36,237 nucleotides of DNA from a virus. A model generated the notes under the pieces. It saw only the letters and a list, made by a program, of their open reading frames with translations. It made no database searches and had not been told where the DNA came from. Location: the IMG/VR virus record IMGVR_UViG_3300033153_004377, positions 1 through 36,237 of that record; one strand, given 5' to 3'. Positions 1 to 5,548 of the stretch are shown piece after piece; the stretch's first letter is position 1; each line of letters begins with the position of its first letter. The position numbers were made by a program, and so were the translations under genes.

Positions 1-1
1 C

Positions 2-343
2 GCAACAGTGCTGTTGGCAGGCTGTGTGTCTGCTATCGCAGGGCTAGGCCGCCCTACTATTAGTATGAGCCCTGCTGGCACCTGTAAACTGAGCCTGCGC
101 AAGAACGGCGGCGGTATGACGATAAAAGACTGTAACCAAGTTACTGATACAGTGACCGTAGAGGTCTCAGAAGGGTCATTAACTTTTGATTCGAGCTGCA
201 GCGGTGGTACAATGGTAGCAAGAGGTAATTGTAAGTTCGTGGATGAAACCACAGGAGCGGCGGTTACTAATGAGACGATACCAGAATTGACATGGGCGCA
301 CAGAAAAGCCCTATCCGTAGCTAAGTTCTTAGGGCTTAAATGA
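2..343 (+). CDS. Putative lipoprotein, 5' end cut by window edge
   Basis: The frame is open from the first bases, so the true start lies upstream. The visible N-terminus reads ATVLLAGC, a good lipobox (LAGC) at the end of a signal peptide, so the protein is probably lipidated at that cysteine and membrane-anchored. The mature part (about 105 residues) has four more cysteines and no recognised domain. Its place before three small membrane proteins at the end of a late operon suggests a lysis or envelope role, but it does not look like a short proline-rich Rz1. Function unknown. Confidence 0.6.
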   Translation, partial: ATVLLAGCVSAIAGLGRPTISMSPAGTCKLSLRKNGGGMTIKDCNQVTDTVTVEVSEGSLTFDSSCSGGTMVARGNCKFVDETTGAAVTNETIPELTWAHRKALSVAKFLGLK

Positions 344-344
344 T

Positions 345-593
345 ATGGTTAAGATGGACGCGCAGTGGGTGGGGCGTATCGACGAGAAAGTCTATCACTG
401 CGAGATAGAAGTCGGAGCGCTGAAAGATAAGGTAGACAGCATCAGAGCTGAGAACCAAGAGTGTCGTATGGAGCTGAAGTCAGAGATACATGATTTGGCG
501 AAATGGCGCGAAAGAATATTAGTGTATTTAGTGATAGGCGGTTTTATAACAGCATATGCCGCTAAACATATACTAGATATATACTTTAAATAG
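345..593 (+). CDS. Small C-terminally membrane-anchored coiled-coil protein (XhlA-like?)
   Basis: This 82-residue protein has a charged helical N-terminal part (about 1-53, heptad-like, likely coiled coil) and one hydrophobic segment near residues 57-76 (ILVYLVIGGFITAYAA), then a short tail. The layout resembles the XhlA/hemolysin-type accessory lysis proteins, but that is inferred from topology only. It starts 1 nt after the lipoprotein stop and is followed by two more small membrane genes, as in a lysis cassette. Confidence 0.6.
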   Translation: MVKMDAQWVGRIDEKVYHCEIEVGALKDKVDSIRAENQECRMELKSEIHDLAKWRERILVYLVIGGFITAYAAKHILDIYFK

Positions 594-607
594 TAAGAGC
601 AGAGATT

Positions 608-805
608 ATGGGTGAGTACATCGGGGTGTTCTGGGCGTTAGTGGCGGGGGTTTTTCTGCTGTACTTATGGTGGAGAGATCCGTACCGTAAAAGAGCGAAC
701 AAGATAATGGGTGATTGCAGGCGTAGGACTGATACCTTTAATATCCTACAAGGGAAGCACTGCAACCAACCGGACAGTGTGCACCACGTAAAACATCTGG
801 TATGA
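608..805 (+). CDS. Small single-TM protein
   Basis: The 65-residue product has an N-terminal hydrophobic segment (about residues 4-22, GVFWALVAGVFLLYLWW), followed by a basic cytoplasmic-type tail with two cysteines. AGAGCAGAGATT precedes the start and can act as a ribosome site. Its stop overlaps the next start (ATGA-type, 4 nt), so the two are translationally coupled. No family recognised. The context suggests a holin, antiholin or spanin helper. Confidence 0.55.
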   Translation: MGEYIGVFWALVAGVFLLYLWWRDPYRKRANKIMGDCRRRTDTFNILQGKHCNQPDSVHHVKHLV

Positions 806-996
806 CTGAAGTACTATCTACTTACCGAGTGTTCCCACGGCTGTTTAGTATATTTTATTTATATGGGATGTACGAAGCCAATACATGGTTCATGGCGTTA
901 GAGATACCGACTACTGAACAGTCAGCTTTTGTTGTGACGATTACTACCGTTGCGGCTGCTTGGTTTAAGTTCTACGTTGATGGGGGTCAGCGCTAG
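802..996 (+). CDS. Holin-like membrane protein
   Basis: The 64-residue product has two hydrophobic stretches (about 12-35 and 40-58) and the pattern WFMALEIPTTEQSAFV...AAAWFKFYV. I recall this pattern in small phage membrane proteins often annotated as holins, though this was not checked by search. It would form lesions in the inner membrane at lysis. It is the last gene of the rightward operon. Its 3' end overlaps the end of the convergent leftward gene by about 75 bp. Confidence 0.6.
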   Translation: MTEVLSTYRVFPRLFSIFYLYGMYEANTWFMALEIPTTEQSAFVVTITTVAAAWFKFYVDGGQR

Positions 997-1278
997 AGAA
1001 CGCATATTAAACGCTTTACGTATATCAAACCCCATCCTTTCTTTAGCAGCATAAGCACTTAACTCGCTTTTACGCTGCTGCTTAGTGCGAGACTCGTTAA
1101 ATCTAGGCTTAATAAGCCCTACGACCATCTCATTACATATCGTATTCTTAGTACGAGTATATCGAGCTAAAATAGTATCTGATCGCGTATTAGTGATCGC
1201 GCTCCATTCTGTAATACTGCGACATTGAGGGCTACCATTCTGCATCGCAGTTATTAGTGTTTCGTCAAATCTACTCAT
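922..1278 (-). CDS. Putative HTH DNA-binding protein
   Basis: A 118-residue basic protein. Residues about 18-45 (CRSITEWSAITNTRSDTILARY) look like a helix-turn-helix in which a first helix is followed by a recognition helix. The rest is basic and low in hydrophobics. The ATG overlaps the stop of the preceding small gene (ATGA). It is the last gene of the leftward block and runs about 75 bp into the convergent holin-like gene. A transcriptional regulator is possible. Function not established. Confidence 0.5.
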   Translation of the reverse strand: MSRFDETLITAMQNGSPQCRSITEWSAITNTRSDTILARYTRTKNTICNEMVVGLIKPRFNESRTKQQRKSELSAYAAKERMGFDIRKAFNMRSLALTPINVELKPSSRNGSNRHNKS

Positions 1279-1454
1279 TGTTTTTTAGCCTTCTGTAACA
1301 TTCGTCGTTTGAACTCAACCACTCGAGCATCTGTGGACTTAACATCTCTATCCATCGTCGTTGTCGCCGTACGAGGAATACCGTCAGCGTCTTTAAAGAT
1401 GAGCGTTACCTCAGCGAACAAGGCCTTGCGTTTTATGTGTATCCTGCCGTTCAC
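1275..1454 (-). CDS. Small basic protein, GTG start
   Basis: This 59-residue frame begins with GTG at 1454, about 10 nt after GGGAG. It overlaps the 3' end of the DUF3310 gene by 44 nt and ends in an ATGA overlap with the HTH gene. It fills an otherwise empty 130-bp gap. The product (MNGRIHIKRKALF... ending in QKAKKQ) is basic with no recognised domain. The tight coupling on both sides supports it. The long overlap and GTG start keep confidence moderate. Confidence 0.5.
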   Translation of the reverse strand: MNGRIHIKRKALFAEVTLIFKDADGIPRTATTTMDRDVKSTDARVVEFKRRMLQKAKKQ

Positions 1455-1908
1455 GTTTCTTTAACTCCCGTTCTATGTACCAAATAGCTTTGTGCATATC
1501 TTGGTCAGATGTGCCTTTAAGATCAGCACGCCAGATGTATTTAAGCGCGTTACCCAGATTAAACCCCATGTGCTCGGTTATCTGTATGCACTCTATGCCG
1601 CTAGGGTGTTGAGTATAGTGAGGTGGATGGTTGACCATATCGGCAGCCGGCTGCTCAGTGCTACGTGCGACAGGGTCTACGTCCCACATGTCTTTTTCTT
1701 TTTGGGTCAGCGCTATACTGTCTGTATTATCAGGGTGTTCTTTAGGGTCCGGTGAGGACATAGGGGGCTCCTTTTCAGGGGTTGTTTGAGTTATACGCGT
1801 ATTAGAAACCTTCGGCATCATCGGTATTTCGTGTGTGCAGTAAGGGCATACCTCGTCAAATCTGACCATGTGTATGCAGTACTTTTCAGGCGGTTGTTGG
1901 CAATTCAT
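1411..1908 (-). CDS. DUF3310-domain protein (nucleotide-kinase-like family)
   Basis: 165 residues. The C-terminal half (about 92-150) carries the DUF3310 signature VNHPPHYTQHPSGIECI..., then ALKYIWRA and a terminal KAIWYIERELKK helix. The domain is widespread in phages and is shared with the T7 gp1.7 nucleotide kinase. An N-terminal Cys/His cluster (C11, H13, C21, C24) could bind zinc. The middle (about 35-85) is acidic and disordered. The start overlaps the preceding nuclease gene by 4 nt (ATGA). A role in nucleotide metabolism during replication is inferred. Confidence 0.8.
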   Translation of the reverse strand: MNCQQPPEKYCIHMVRFDEVCPYCTHEIPMMPKVSNTRITQTTPEKEPPMSSPDPKEHPDNTDSIALTQKEKDMWDVDPVARSTEQPAADMVNHPPHYTQHPSGIECIQITEHMGFNLGNALKYIWRADLKGTSDQDMHKAIWYIERELKKRERQDTHKTQGLVR

Positions 1909-2327
1909 AACATACCTCCTAAAACCATGCTGTTACCTGCCATGAAATCATCGATACCTTTAATAAAGTCGGTACGTGTAACTATGTGGGGCTCCAGCTC
2001 TTCGCGCGTATATTCTTCGTCCCACGCGAGATCGATAAAGCTCACCACTTCGTTTCTGCCGAAGCCTACCGCTACCGCTACGTTAATCCCATTATTATAT
2101 GCGCGTTCTAGCCAGCATTTTTGTAGGGCTGAAAGCTTCTGCGATAGTCGGTATATTTTAGGCATCTGTTTTTCGTATTTATATTCAATCCACAGCGCCA
2201 TATTACGTGATTCGTAGTAGCAATCAGGCGTCCCTGCCGTGTACGGTGTGTACATTGATTGCACGTGGATGTTTGTATTGATACGAGTGTTTATGTATCG
2301 TACAAACGTTGCTTCTGGTTTAGCCAC
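1905..2327 (-). CDS. PD-(D/E)XK endonuclease (VRR-NUC/resolvase-like)
   Basis: The 140-residue protein has the nuclease core GTPDCYYES...LWIEYKYEK, giving the PD...ExK metal-binding triad, followed by a helix with SALQKCWLERAYNNG and a VAVAVGFG strand. This order is typical of small VRR-NUC/phage Holliday-resolvase-like nucleases. It probably cuts branched or recombination DNA during replication or packaging. It overlaps the exonuclease C-terminal fragment by 8 nt and the DUF3310 gene by 4 nt. Confidence 0.75.
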   Translation of the reverse strand: MAKPEATFVRYINTRINTNIHVQSMYTPYTAGTPDCYYESRNMALWIEYKYEKQMPKIYRLSQKLSALQKCWLERAYNNGINVAVAVGFGRNEVVSFIDLAWDEEYTREELEPHIVTRTDFIKGIDDFMAGNSMVLGGML

Positions 2328-2616
2328 GAGTAAGCGCCTGATACATTTTTGCTACGTAACTAGCTTGATGTACTGCATCGTCGTCAGCTCTGTGAGGAAC
2401 ACCTATAAAGGGCACATCACATTTCTCGACGCGTCTGCTTGTCGGTAAAGCTGCCGCGAGCTGTACAATAGTACGTACGTCTCGCACATCCCAGAACATC
2501 CATGGGATGGGGAGTTCTAGCATGCGATAGGCGTTTTCTAGCATTGAGACATCGAAGGTAGCTCCGTTGCCCCAGATAAGCGATTTCTTAGGTATGTACT
2601 TTGAAAATTCTTCCAT
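2320..2616 (-). CDS. DnaQ-fold 3'-5' exonuclease, C-terminal part (split gene)
   Basis: 98 residues from ATG. It contains SLIWGNGATFDVSMLENAY, an FWDVRDVRTI strand/helix and a terminal HRADDDAVHQA, which are the second and third exonuclease motifs of the Rv2179c-like 3'-5' exoribonuclease group. The first motif (VDLETLGT) lies in the upstream overlapping frame 2588-2824. The two frames overlap by 29 nt and this one is +1 relative to the other. Together they make about the usual length of a single protein (roughly 170-180 residues). It is either two separately started subunits, a programmed frameshift or a broken gene. Confidence 0.7.
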   Translation of the reverse strand: MEEFSKYIPKKSLIWGNGATFDVSMLENAYRMLELPIPWMFWDVRDVRTIVQLAAALPTSRRVEKCDVPFIGVPHRADDDAVHQASYVAKMYQALTRG

Positions 2617-2824
2617 CTGATTGCTGAGTCCACCATTGAATGGTGGCGGGGGTCGTCGTTCTACCTAAGCTTTGTTGGTCTTTTTGGTTTATGTGTGCGT
2701 AGAAGATGTCTTTTATCTCACCAGTTTTCAGTGAGAATATACAGGCACCTATGATGGGGAAGATGGCGTCTTGGTGCGTACCAAGAGTTTCCAAATCCAC
2801 CATGACAGATAGTTGCTCTTTCAT
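2588..2824 (-). CDS. DnaQ-fold 3'-5' exonuclease, N-terminal part (split gene)
   Basis: 78 residues with the exonuclease I motif VDLETLGTHQDA and the typical IGACIFSLKTGEI strand, ending in ATIQWWTQQSD followed by an out-of-family tail (GRIFKVHT). In the Rv2179c-like family the WW..QS segment is followed by about 20 residues and then an EEF helix. Here that linker looks shortened and the reading frame changes. The catalytic aspartates in the other frame are needed for activity. The start has AAGAGC upstream. Confidence 0.7.
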   Translation of the reverse strand: MKEQLSVMVDLETLGTHQDAIFPIIGACIFSLKTGEIKDIFYAHINQKDQQSLGRTTTPATIQWWTQQSDGRIFKVHT

Positions 2825-2833
2825 ATATAGCTC

Positions 2834-3073
2834 TTATTGTTGTTGGTTATTTTTTGGTGCGAGCGGATAGTAATCTGAGGTGTTGCTACATTCGAGATAG
2901 TTACCATCATTCGGAACTTCCACCTGATGAGGCAGTTCTCCGGATGTCGGATTATATACATCGAAATAGCTGTACGGAGCATGAGCGATAGATTGACGTG
3001 CTATGACAGCCGCGTCTTTAGGGTTCTCCGCTAGTACTTCGCATACCCACATTACTGTGTATTTCTTAGCCAT
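2834..3073 (-). CDS. Hypothetical protein
   Basis: A 79-residue protein beginning MAKKYTVMWVCEVLAENPKDAA. This is a beta-alpha start resembling small phage proteins with an amphipathic DAAVIARQSI helix. No family can be named. It follows a hairpin terminator-like dyad (3082-3104) and precedes the exonuclease pair by 9 nt, so it may head its own sub-operon. Confidence 0.6.
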   Translation of the reverse strand: MAKKYTVMWVCEVLAENPKDAAVIARQSIAHAPYSYFDVYNPTSGELPHQVEVPNDGNYLECSNTSDYYPLAPKNNQQQ

Positions 3074-3081
3074 AATAAATA

Positions 3082-3104
3082 ACCCCTACAATATATGTAG
3101 GGGT
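3082..3104 (-). terminator. Hairpin terminator/attenuator
   Basis: A 9-bp perfect stem (ACCCCTACA / TGTAGGGGT) with a 5-nt ATATA loop. On the minus strand it is followed by TTATTTATTATGG, which is only moderately U-rich and includes the next start codon. On the plus strand it is followed by CATTTT. It lies between two leftward genes, so it may reduce read-through rather than stop it. Confidence 0.55.
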
Positions 3105-3114
3105 CATTTTACAC

Positions 3115-3360
3115 CTATTTCGCGGAGCGAACGGCAGTAGCTTTTTTCTTCAGCTTAGCTACTTCTTTGGTGCCTGCGGCAACAGCCCGTTCAGCTGTTT
3201 TTTGTGCCTGTTTTGCGGATGTAACATTTTTCTTTGCTTGCGACAGTCGAGCTTTTTGAGCTCTCAGATCGTCAGCTGCTTCGTTAACTGCTGCTCGTGC
3301 ATCAGCTACTGCTACTTTTTTGTCCGCAGCGGACATTACTTTGGATTGTGCGCGTGGCAT
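3115..3360 (-). CDS. Ala/Lys-rich coiled-coil, histone-H1-like protein
   Basis: 81 residues, almost entirely Ala, Lys, Arg, Asp, Glu, Gln and Val with no aromatic residue. It is predicted to be a single long helix or coiled coil with a basic C-terminal end (KLKKKATAVRSAK). GGAGG lies 9-10 nt before the ATG. Composition suggests nucleic-acid binding or a structural helix; function unknown. It is flanked by two hairpins, so it may be expressed separately from its neighbours. Confidence 0.6.
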   Translation of the reverse strand: MPRAQSKVMSAADKKVAVADARAAVNEAADDLRAQKARLSQAKKNVTSAKQAQKTAERAVAAGTKEVAKLKKKATAVRSAK

Positions 3361-3390
3361 AATCTCACCCTCCTTTTGGGATAAAATGGA

Positions 3391-3413
3391 GGCGAAGGAA
3401 AATTTCCTTCGCC
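3391..3413 (-). terminator. Inverted repeat, likely intra-operon terminator
   Basis: GGCGAAGGAAA and its complement form a near-perfect palindromic stem (9-10 bp after allowing a loop). It lies 12 nt downstream of the stop of the 244-residue gene. On the minus strand TCCATTTTATCC follows, a weak U tract. Probably a terminator or RNA-stabilising 3' hairpin for the abundant upstream gene. Confidence 0.5.
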
Positions 3414-3425
3414 ATACTTACTTGT

Positions 3426-4160
3426 TTAGCGACGACGTGTCGCTTTCTTTTTAACGGTGCGTTTCTTCACTACTTTAGACTTCGCCGCAGGGGCTTCTGC
3501 CGGAGTAGCTTCAGGCTCAACAGTTAATAGATCTTCCGCTTCACTACGACGAGCGAAATCTTCAGCATAATTTTCATTAGGCTGTGGATTACCGAACATG
3601 AGTGATGGGTAGCTTTTCTCAGGATGGAACATCGCTTCTGTAATAACACGGACAGGCGGCGCTTTAAACATCTTAGCAATACTGCCGACATATGCATCAA
3701 ACGCTTTGATAGCAGTAGGGCTTACTGACATAGTATAAATGTCATCACCTTCTACATTAGGCAGCGTAACTGCAAGTACACGAGTGTTCTTACATGCTTT
3801 ACCATTACCGTCAGAACCAAACTCGTTCATTGGGCAGCTATTACAATCGTCTGCTTGTGGATCAGTAGCGTTCTCACTAGGTGCCATATCGCTAACGGTT
3901 TTGCTGATAGCGAAACAGGCTGGAGCTTCGATGTTGTTTTCGTTGTACGCGTTTTCATAGAATTTATTCTGACTAATGAAGTCAATAATAACAATCTGAA
4001 GCGGCGCTTGGATGATTTGACCATCAGGTAATGTGAACACTTTATCGCGCACTTTAATCTGGTTGGTCGATGGTTTGCCGATACTATCGGCGATGCTCGC
4101 AGCTTCAGCAGCTAGTTGCTCAGTGACATTAGCGAGTTCTTTGGAGTTGGCTTTTGCCAT
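3426..4160 (-). CDS. Conserved phage protein, putative ssDNA-binding protein
   Basis: 244 residues. Residues about 28-75 form a strand-rich segment (VRDKVFTLPDGQ, IVIIDFISQNKFYE). A cysteine cluster follows at about 104-122 (CNSCPMNEFGS...GKACKNTR), then a LAVTLP strand, and the protein ends in an acidic then strongly basic tail (KKRTVKKKATRRR). The Cys pattern C..C...C suggests a metal site. I recall similar proteins in replication modules of podovirus- and siphovirus-like phages, but the ssDNA-binding role is inference. It is followed by a hairpin, as for a highly expressed gene. Confidence 0.65.
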   Translation of the reverse strand: MAKANSKELANVTEQLAAEAASIADSIGKPSTNQIKVRDKVFTLPDGQIIQAPLQIVIIDFISQNKFYENAYNENNIEAPACFAISKTVSDMAPSENATDPQADDCNSCPMNEFGSDGNGKACKNTRVLAVTLPNVEGDDIYTMSVSPTAIKAFDAYVGSIAKMFKAPPVRVITEAMFHPEKSYPSLMFGNPQPNENYAEDFARRSEAEDLLTVEPEATPAEAPAAKSKVVKKRTVKKKATRRR

Positions 4161-4208
4161 AATAAGAGTACCTCTTTATTATATTTTTTGGTTTGGCTTC
4201 TCTTGGTA

Positions 4209-4304
4209 TTATATCACGAGTACGCATATTACAGTTATTAATGTAGTAAACAAAACTACTATAACGGATATTCCTACGTACGCGAGTACTTCTTCGGGCG
4301 TCAT
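4209..4304 (-). CDS. 31-residue membrane micropeptide
   Basis: MTPEEVLAYVG followed by one hydrophobic stretch (ISVIVVLFTTLITVICVLVI). It starts in a TAATG overlap with the stop of the upstream gene, so it can be translated by termination-reinitiation. It fills most of a 140-bp gap. Size is below normal gene-calling limits. It is one of several such micropeptides in this genome. Confidence 0.55.
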   Translation of the reverse strand: MTPEEVLAYVGISVIVVLFTTLITVICVLVI

Positions 4305-4708
4305 TATTTAGACACTCTTAGATTTAGACCTATTTTAACAAAGGGCTCAGTACCGGGGATGTCTCGACCTTTACGATCTTCCAGCAGCTCTCGATATGCG
4401 AGATCAGACACTCGCTTCTGCAACAGGAAGAACGCTTTGTTACGGGAGATGTACCGGTAGAATTTTTCCCAGTCTGTGACCTGAGCGACTTTGGTAAAGC
4501 GCAAGCTCGCTGATGCGACATCACTGCCAGTAGAAGTAGTTTCTTCTGCCTGCATGATCTCGATCATCTGTTGCGCTAATGTGTCGTATTCTTCTTTGTA
4601 TTTTTTGACTACTTCATCAGCGGCGCGTATCTCATTACGTTTACTGATGAGTTTCTTTAGGAGGGGACCTTTTTTATCTGCCATTATTTTATACTCGTTA
4701 GGTGCCAT
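4304..4708 (-). CDS. Conserved phage protein with N-terminal coiled coil
   Basis: 134 residues from the ATG at 4708 (AAGAG about 9 nt upstream). An earlier ATG at 4726 is in frame but less well placed. Residues about 10-50 are a charged helical coiled coil. The C-terminal half has DWEKFYRYISRNKAFFLLQKRVS and a PGTEPFVKIGLNLR strand. I recall this arrangement in many unannotated phage replication-region proteins. No function is assigned. It overlaps the zinc protein upstream by 25 nt. Confidence 0.65.
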   Translation of the reverse strand: MAPNEYKIMADKKGPLLKKLISKRNEIRAADEVVKKYKEEYDTLAQQMIEIMQAEETTSTGSDVASASLRFTKVAQVTDWEKFYRYISRNKAFFLLQKRVSDLAYRELLEDRKGRDIPGTEPFVKIGLNLRVSK

Positions 4709-4896
4709 GATTGACACTCTTTGCAAAGATAGCTTCTCATTTCTTTACGTTTTTTATGTTGTTTAAATTTCTTTCGGGCGTACTTCATTTTGCTGAGAGT
4801 AATCCTAGCTCCAGCTTCAGAGTACTTATGCTTTTTGCACGGCTCCCATTTACCTAAGAGGAAGTGTTCTAAACCATTCGGAGTTACTGTACTCAT
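4684..4896 (-). CDS. Small zinc-ribbon protein
   Basis: 70 residues with CKKHKYS near the N-terminus and YLCKECQSWHLTS near the C-terminus. The likely ligands are one Cys/His pair on each side of a lysine-rich helix (KMKYARKKFKQHKKRKEM). This C..K..Y...YLC..C..WHLT layout recurs in small phage zinc proteins. Its ATG overlaps the upstream stop by 4 nt. DNA or RNA binding is likely from charge and zinc motif. Confidence 0.7.
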   Translation of the reverse strand: MSTVTPNGLEHFLLGKWEPCKKHKYSEAGARITLSKMKYARKKFKQHKKRKEMRSYLCKECQSWHLTSIK

Positions 4897-5099
4897 TTAG
4901 CACCTATATGTCTCCAGAACCTTTGTTCTAGGTCCTGCTTTAAGCGGGCCCGCAGCTCTTTACTTTTAGTGAGCGCTTTTCGTTGGCGTGTAGTTAGTAG
5001 ATGTGCAGCAGTATACCACCCATGGTTAACACTGATGACATATCCGACAAGTCTCAAGTCGCTAATGGTGCCTATGCTAAATTTAAAGTCAGGTTTCAT
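4893..5099 (-). CDS. Hypothetical basic protein
   Basis: 68 residues: a strand-rich N-terminus (FKFSIGTISDLRLVGYVISV) and a basic helical C-terminus (RQRKALTKSKELRARLKQDL). It overlaps the genes on both sides by 4 nt, so it belongs to a tightly coupled cluster. No family recognised. Confidence 0.6.
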   Translation of the reverse strand: MKPDFKFSIGTISDLRLVGYVISVNHGWYTAAHLLTTRQRKALTKSKELRARLKQDLEQRFWRHIGAK

Positions 5100-5287
5100 G
5101 GCAATAAATACTCCTTGATATTTACGTCGTGTTTTTTAGCGAAGTCTGCAACCTCGTTATCAGTATTTAAGTTTTCCATAGTTAGGTATAGATACTGGTA
5201 AGCCATGTCAGCCAGCTCTGCTTCAGTAGAACGTTTAACAGTTTCTGTAGCGATCTTGTCCATCGCTCCGCTTAGGTCTTCGATCAT
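5096..5287 (-). CDS. Hypothetical helical protein
   Basis: 63 residues, mostly helical and acidic (TEAELADMAYQYLYLTMENL). It is coupled by a 4-nt overlap to the next gene and sits 4 nt downstream of the previous stop. No domain recognised. Confidence 0.6.
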   Translation of the reverse strand: MIEDLSGAMDKIATETVKRSTEAELADMAYQYLYLTMENLNTDNEVADFAKKHDVNIKEYLLP

Positions 5288-5291
5288 TTAC

Positions 5292-5546
5292 TTATCCCTT
5301 TGACGTTGCTGCACGGTTAATTTCTTTAAGTTCTGCTAATGTAGTATCGTCAAACACACATACAGCGCATTGCGCCCAGCCTAGCCATCGCTGGGCTTTA
5401 TTTCCAGTAATATACCCGCAGATAATACCGTCTAATAGCCATATAATATGTGCTTTAGATAGACCCTCTTTACACATCGAGTTATATTCCCGCATAGGTT
5501 CTATCATTGTAGTTTTAGTTTGTCGTGCAGCCTCTTTTATATCCAT
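5292..5546 (-). CDS. Hypothetical protein
   Basis: 84 residues from ATG at 5546, 2 nt past the polymerase stop. A longer frame upstream would overlap the polymerase by about 100 bp and lacks a ribosome site, whereas AGAAG lies about 7 nt before 5546. It contains a semi-hydrophobic middle (AHIIWLLDGIICGYITG) and the tail AELKEINRAATSKG. No family recognised. Confidence 0.6.
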   Translation of the reverse strand: MDIKEAARQTKTTMIEPMREYNSMCKEGLSKAHIIWLLDGIICGYITGNKAQRWLGWAQCAVCVFDDTTLAELKEINRAATSKG

Positions 5547-5548
5547 AA

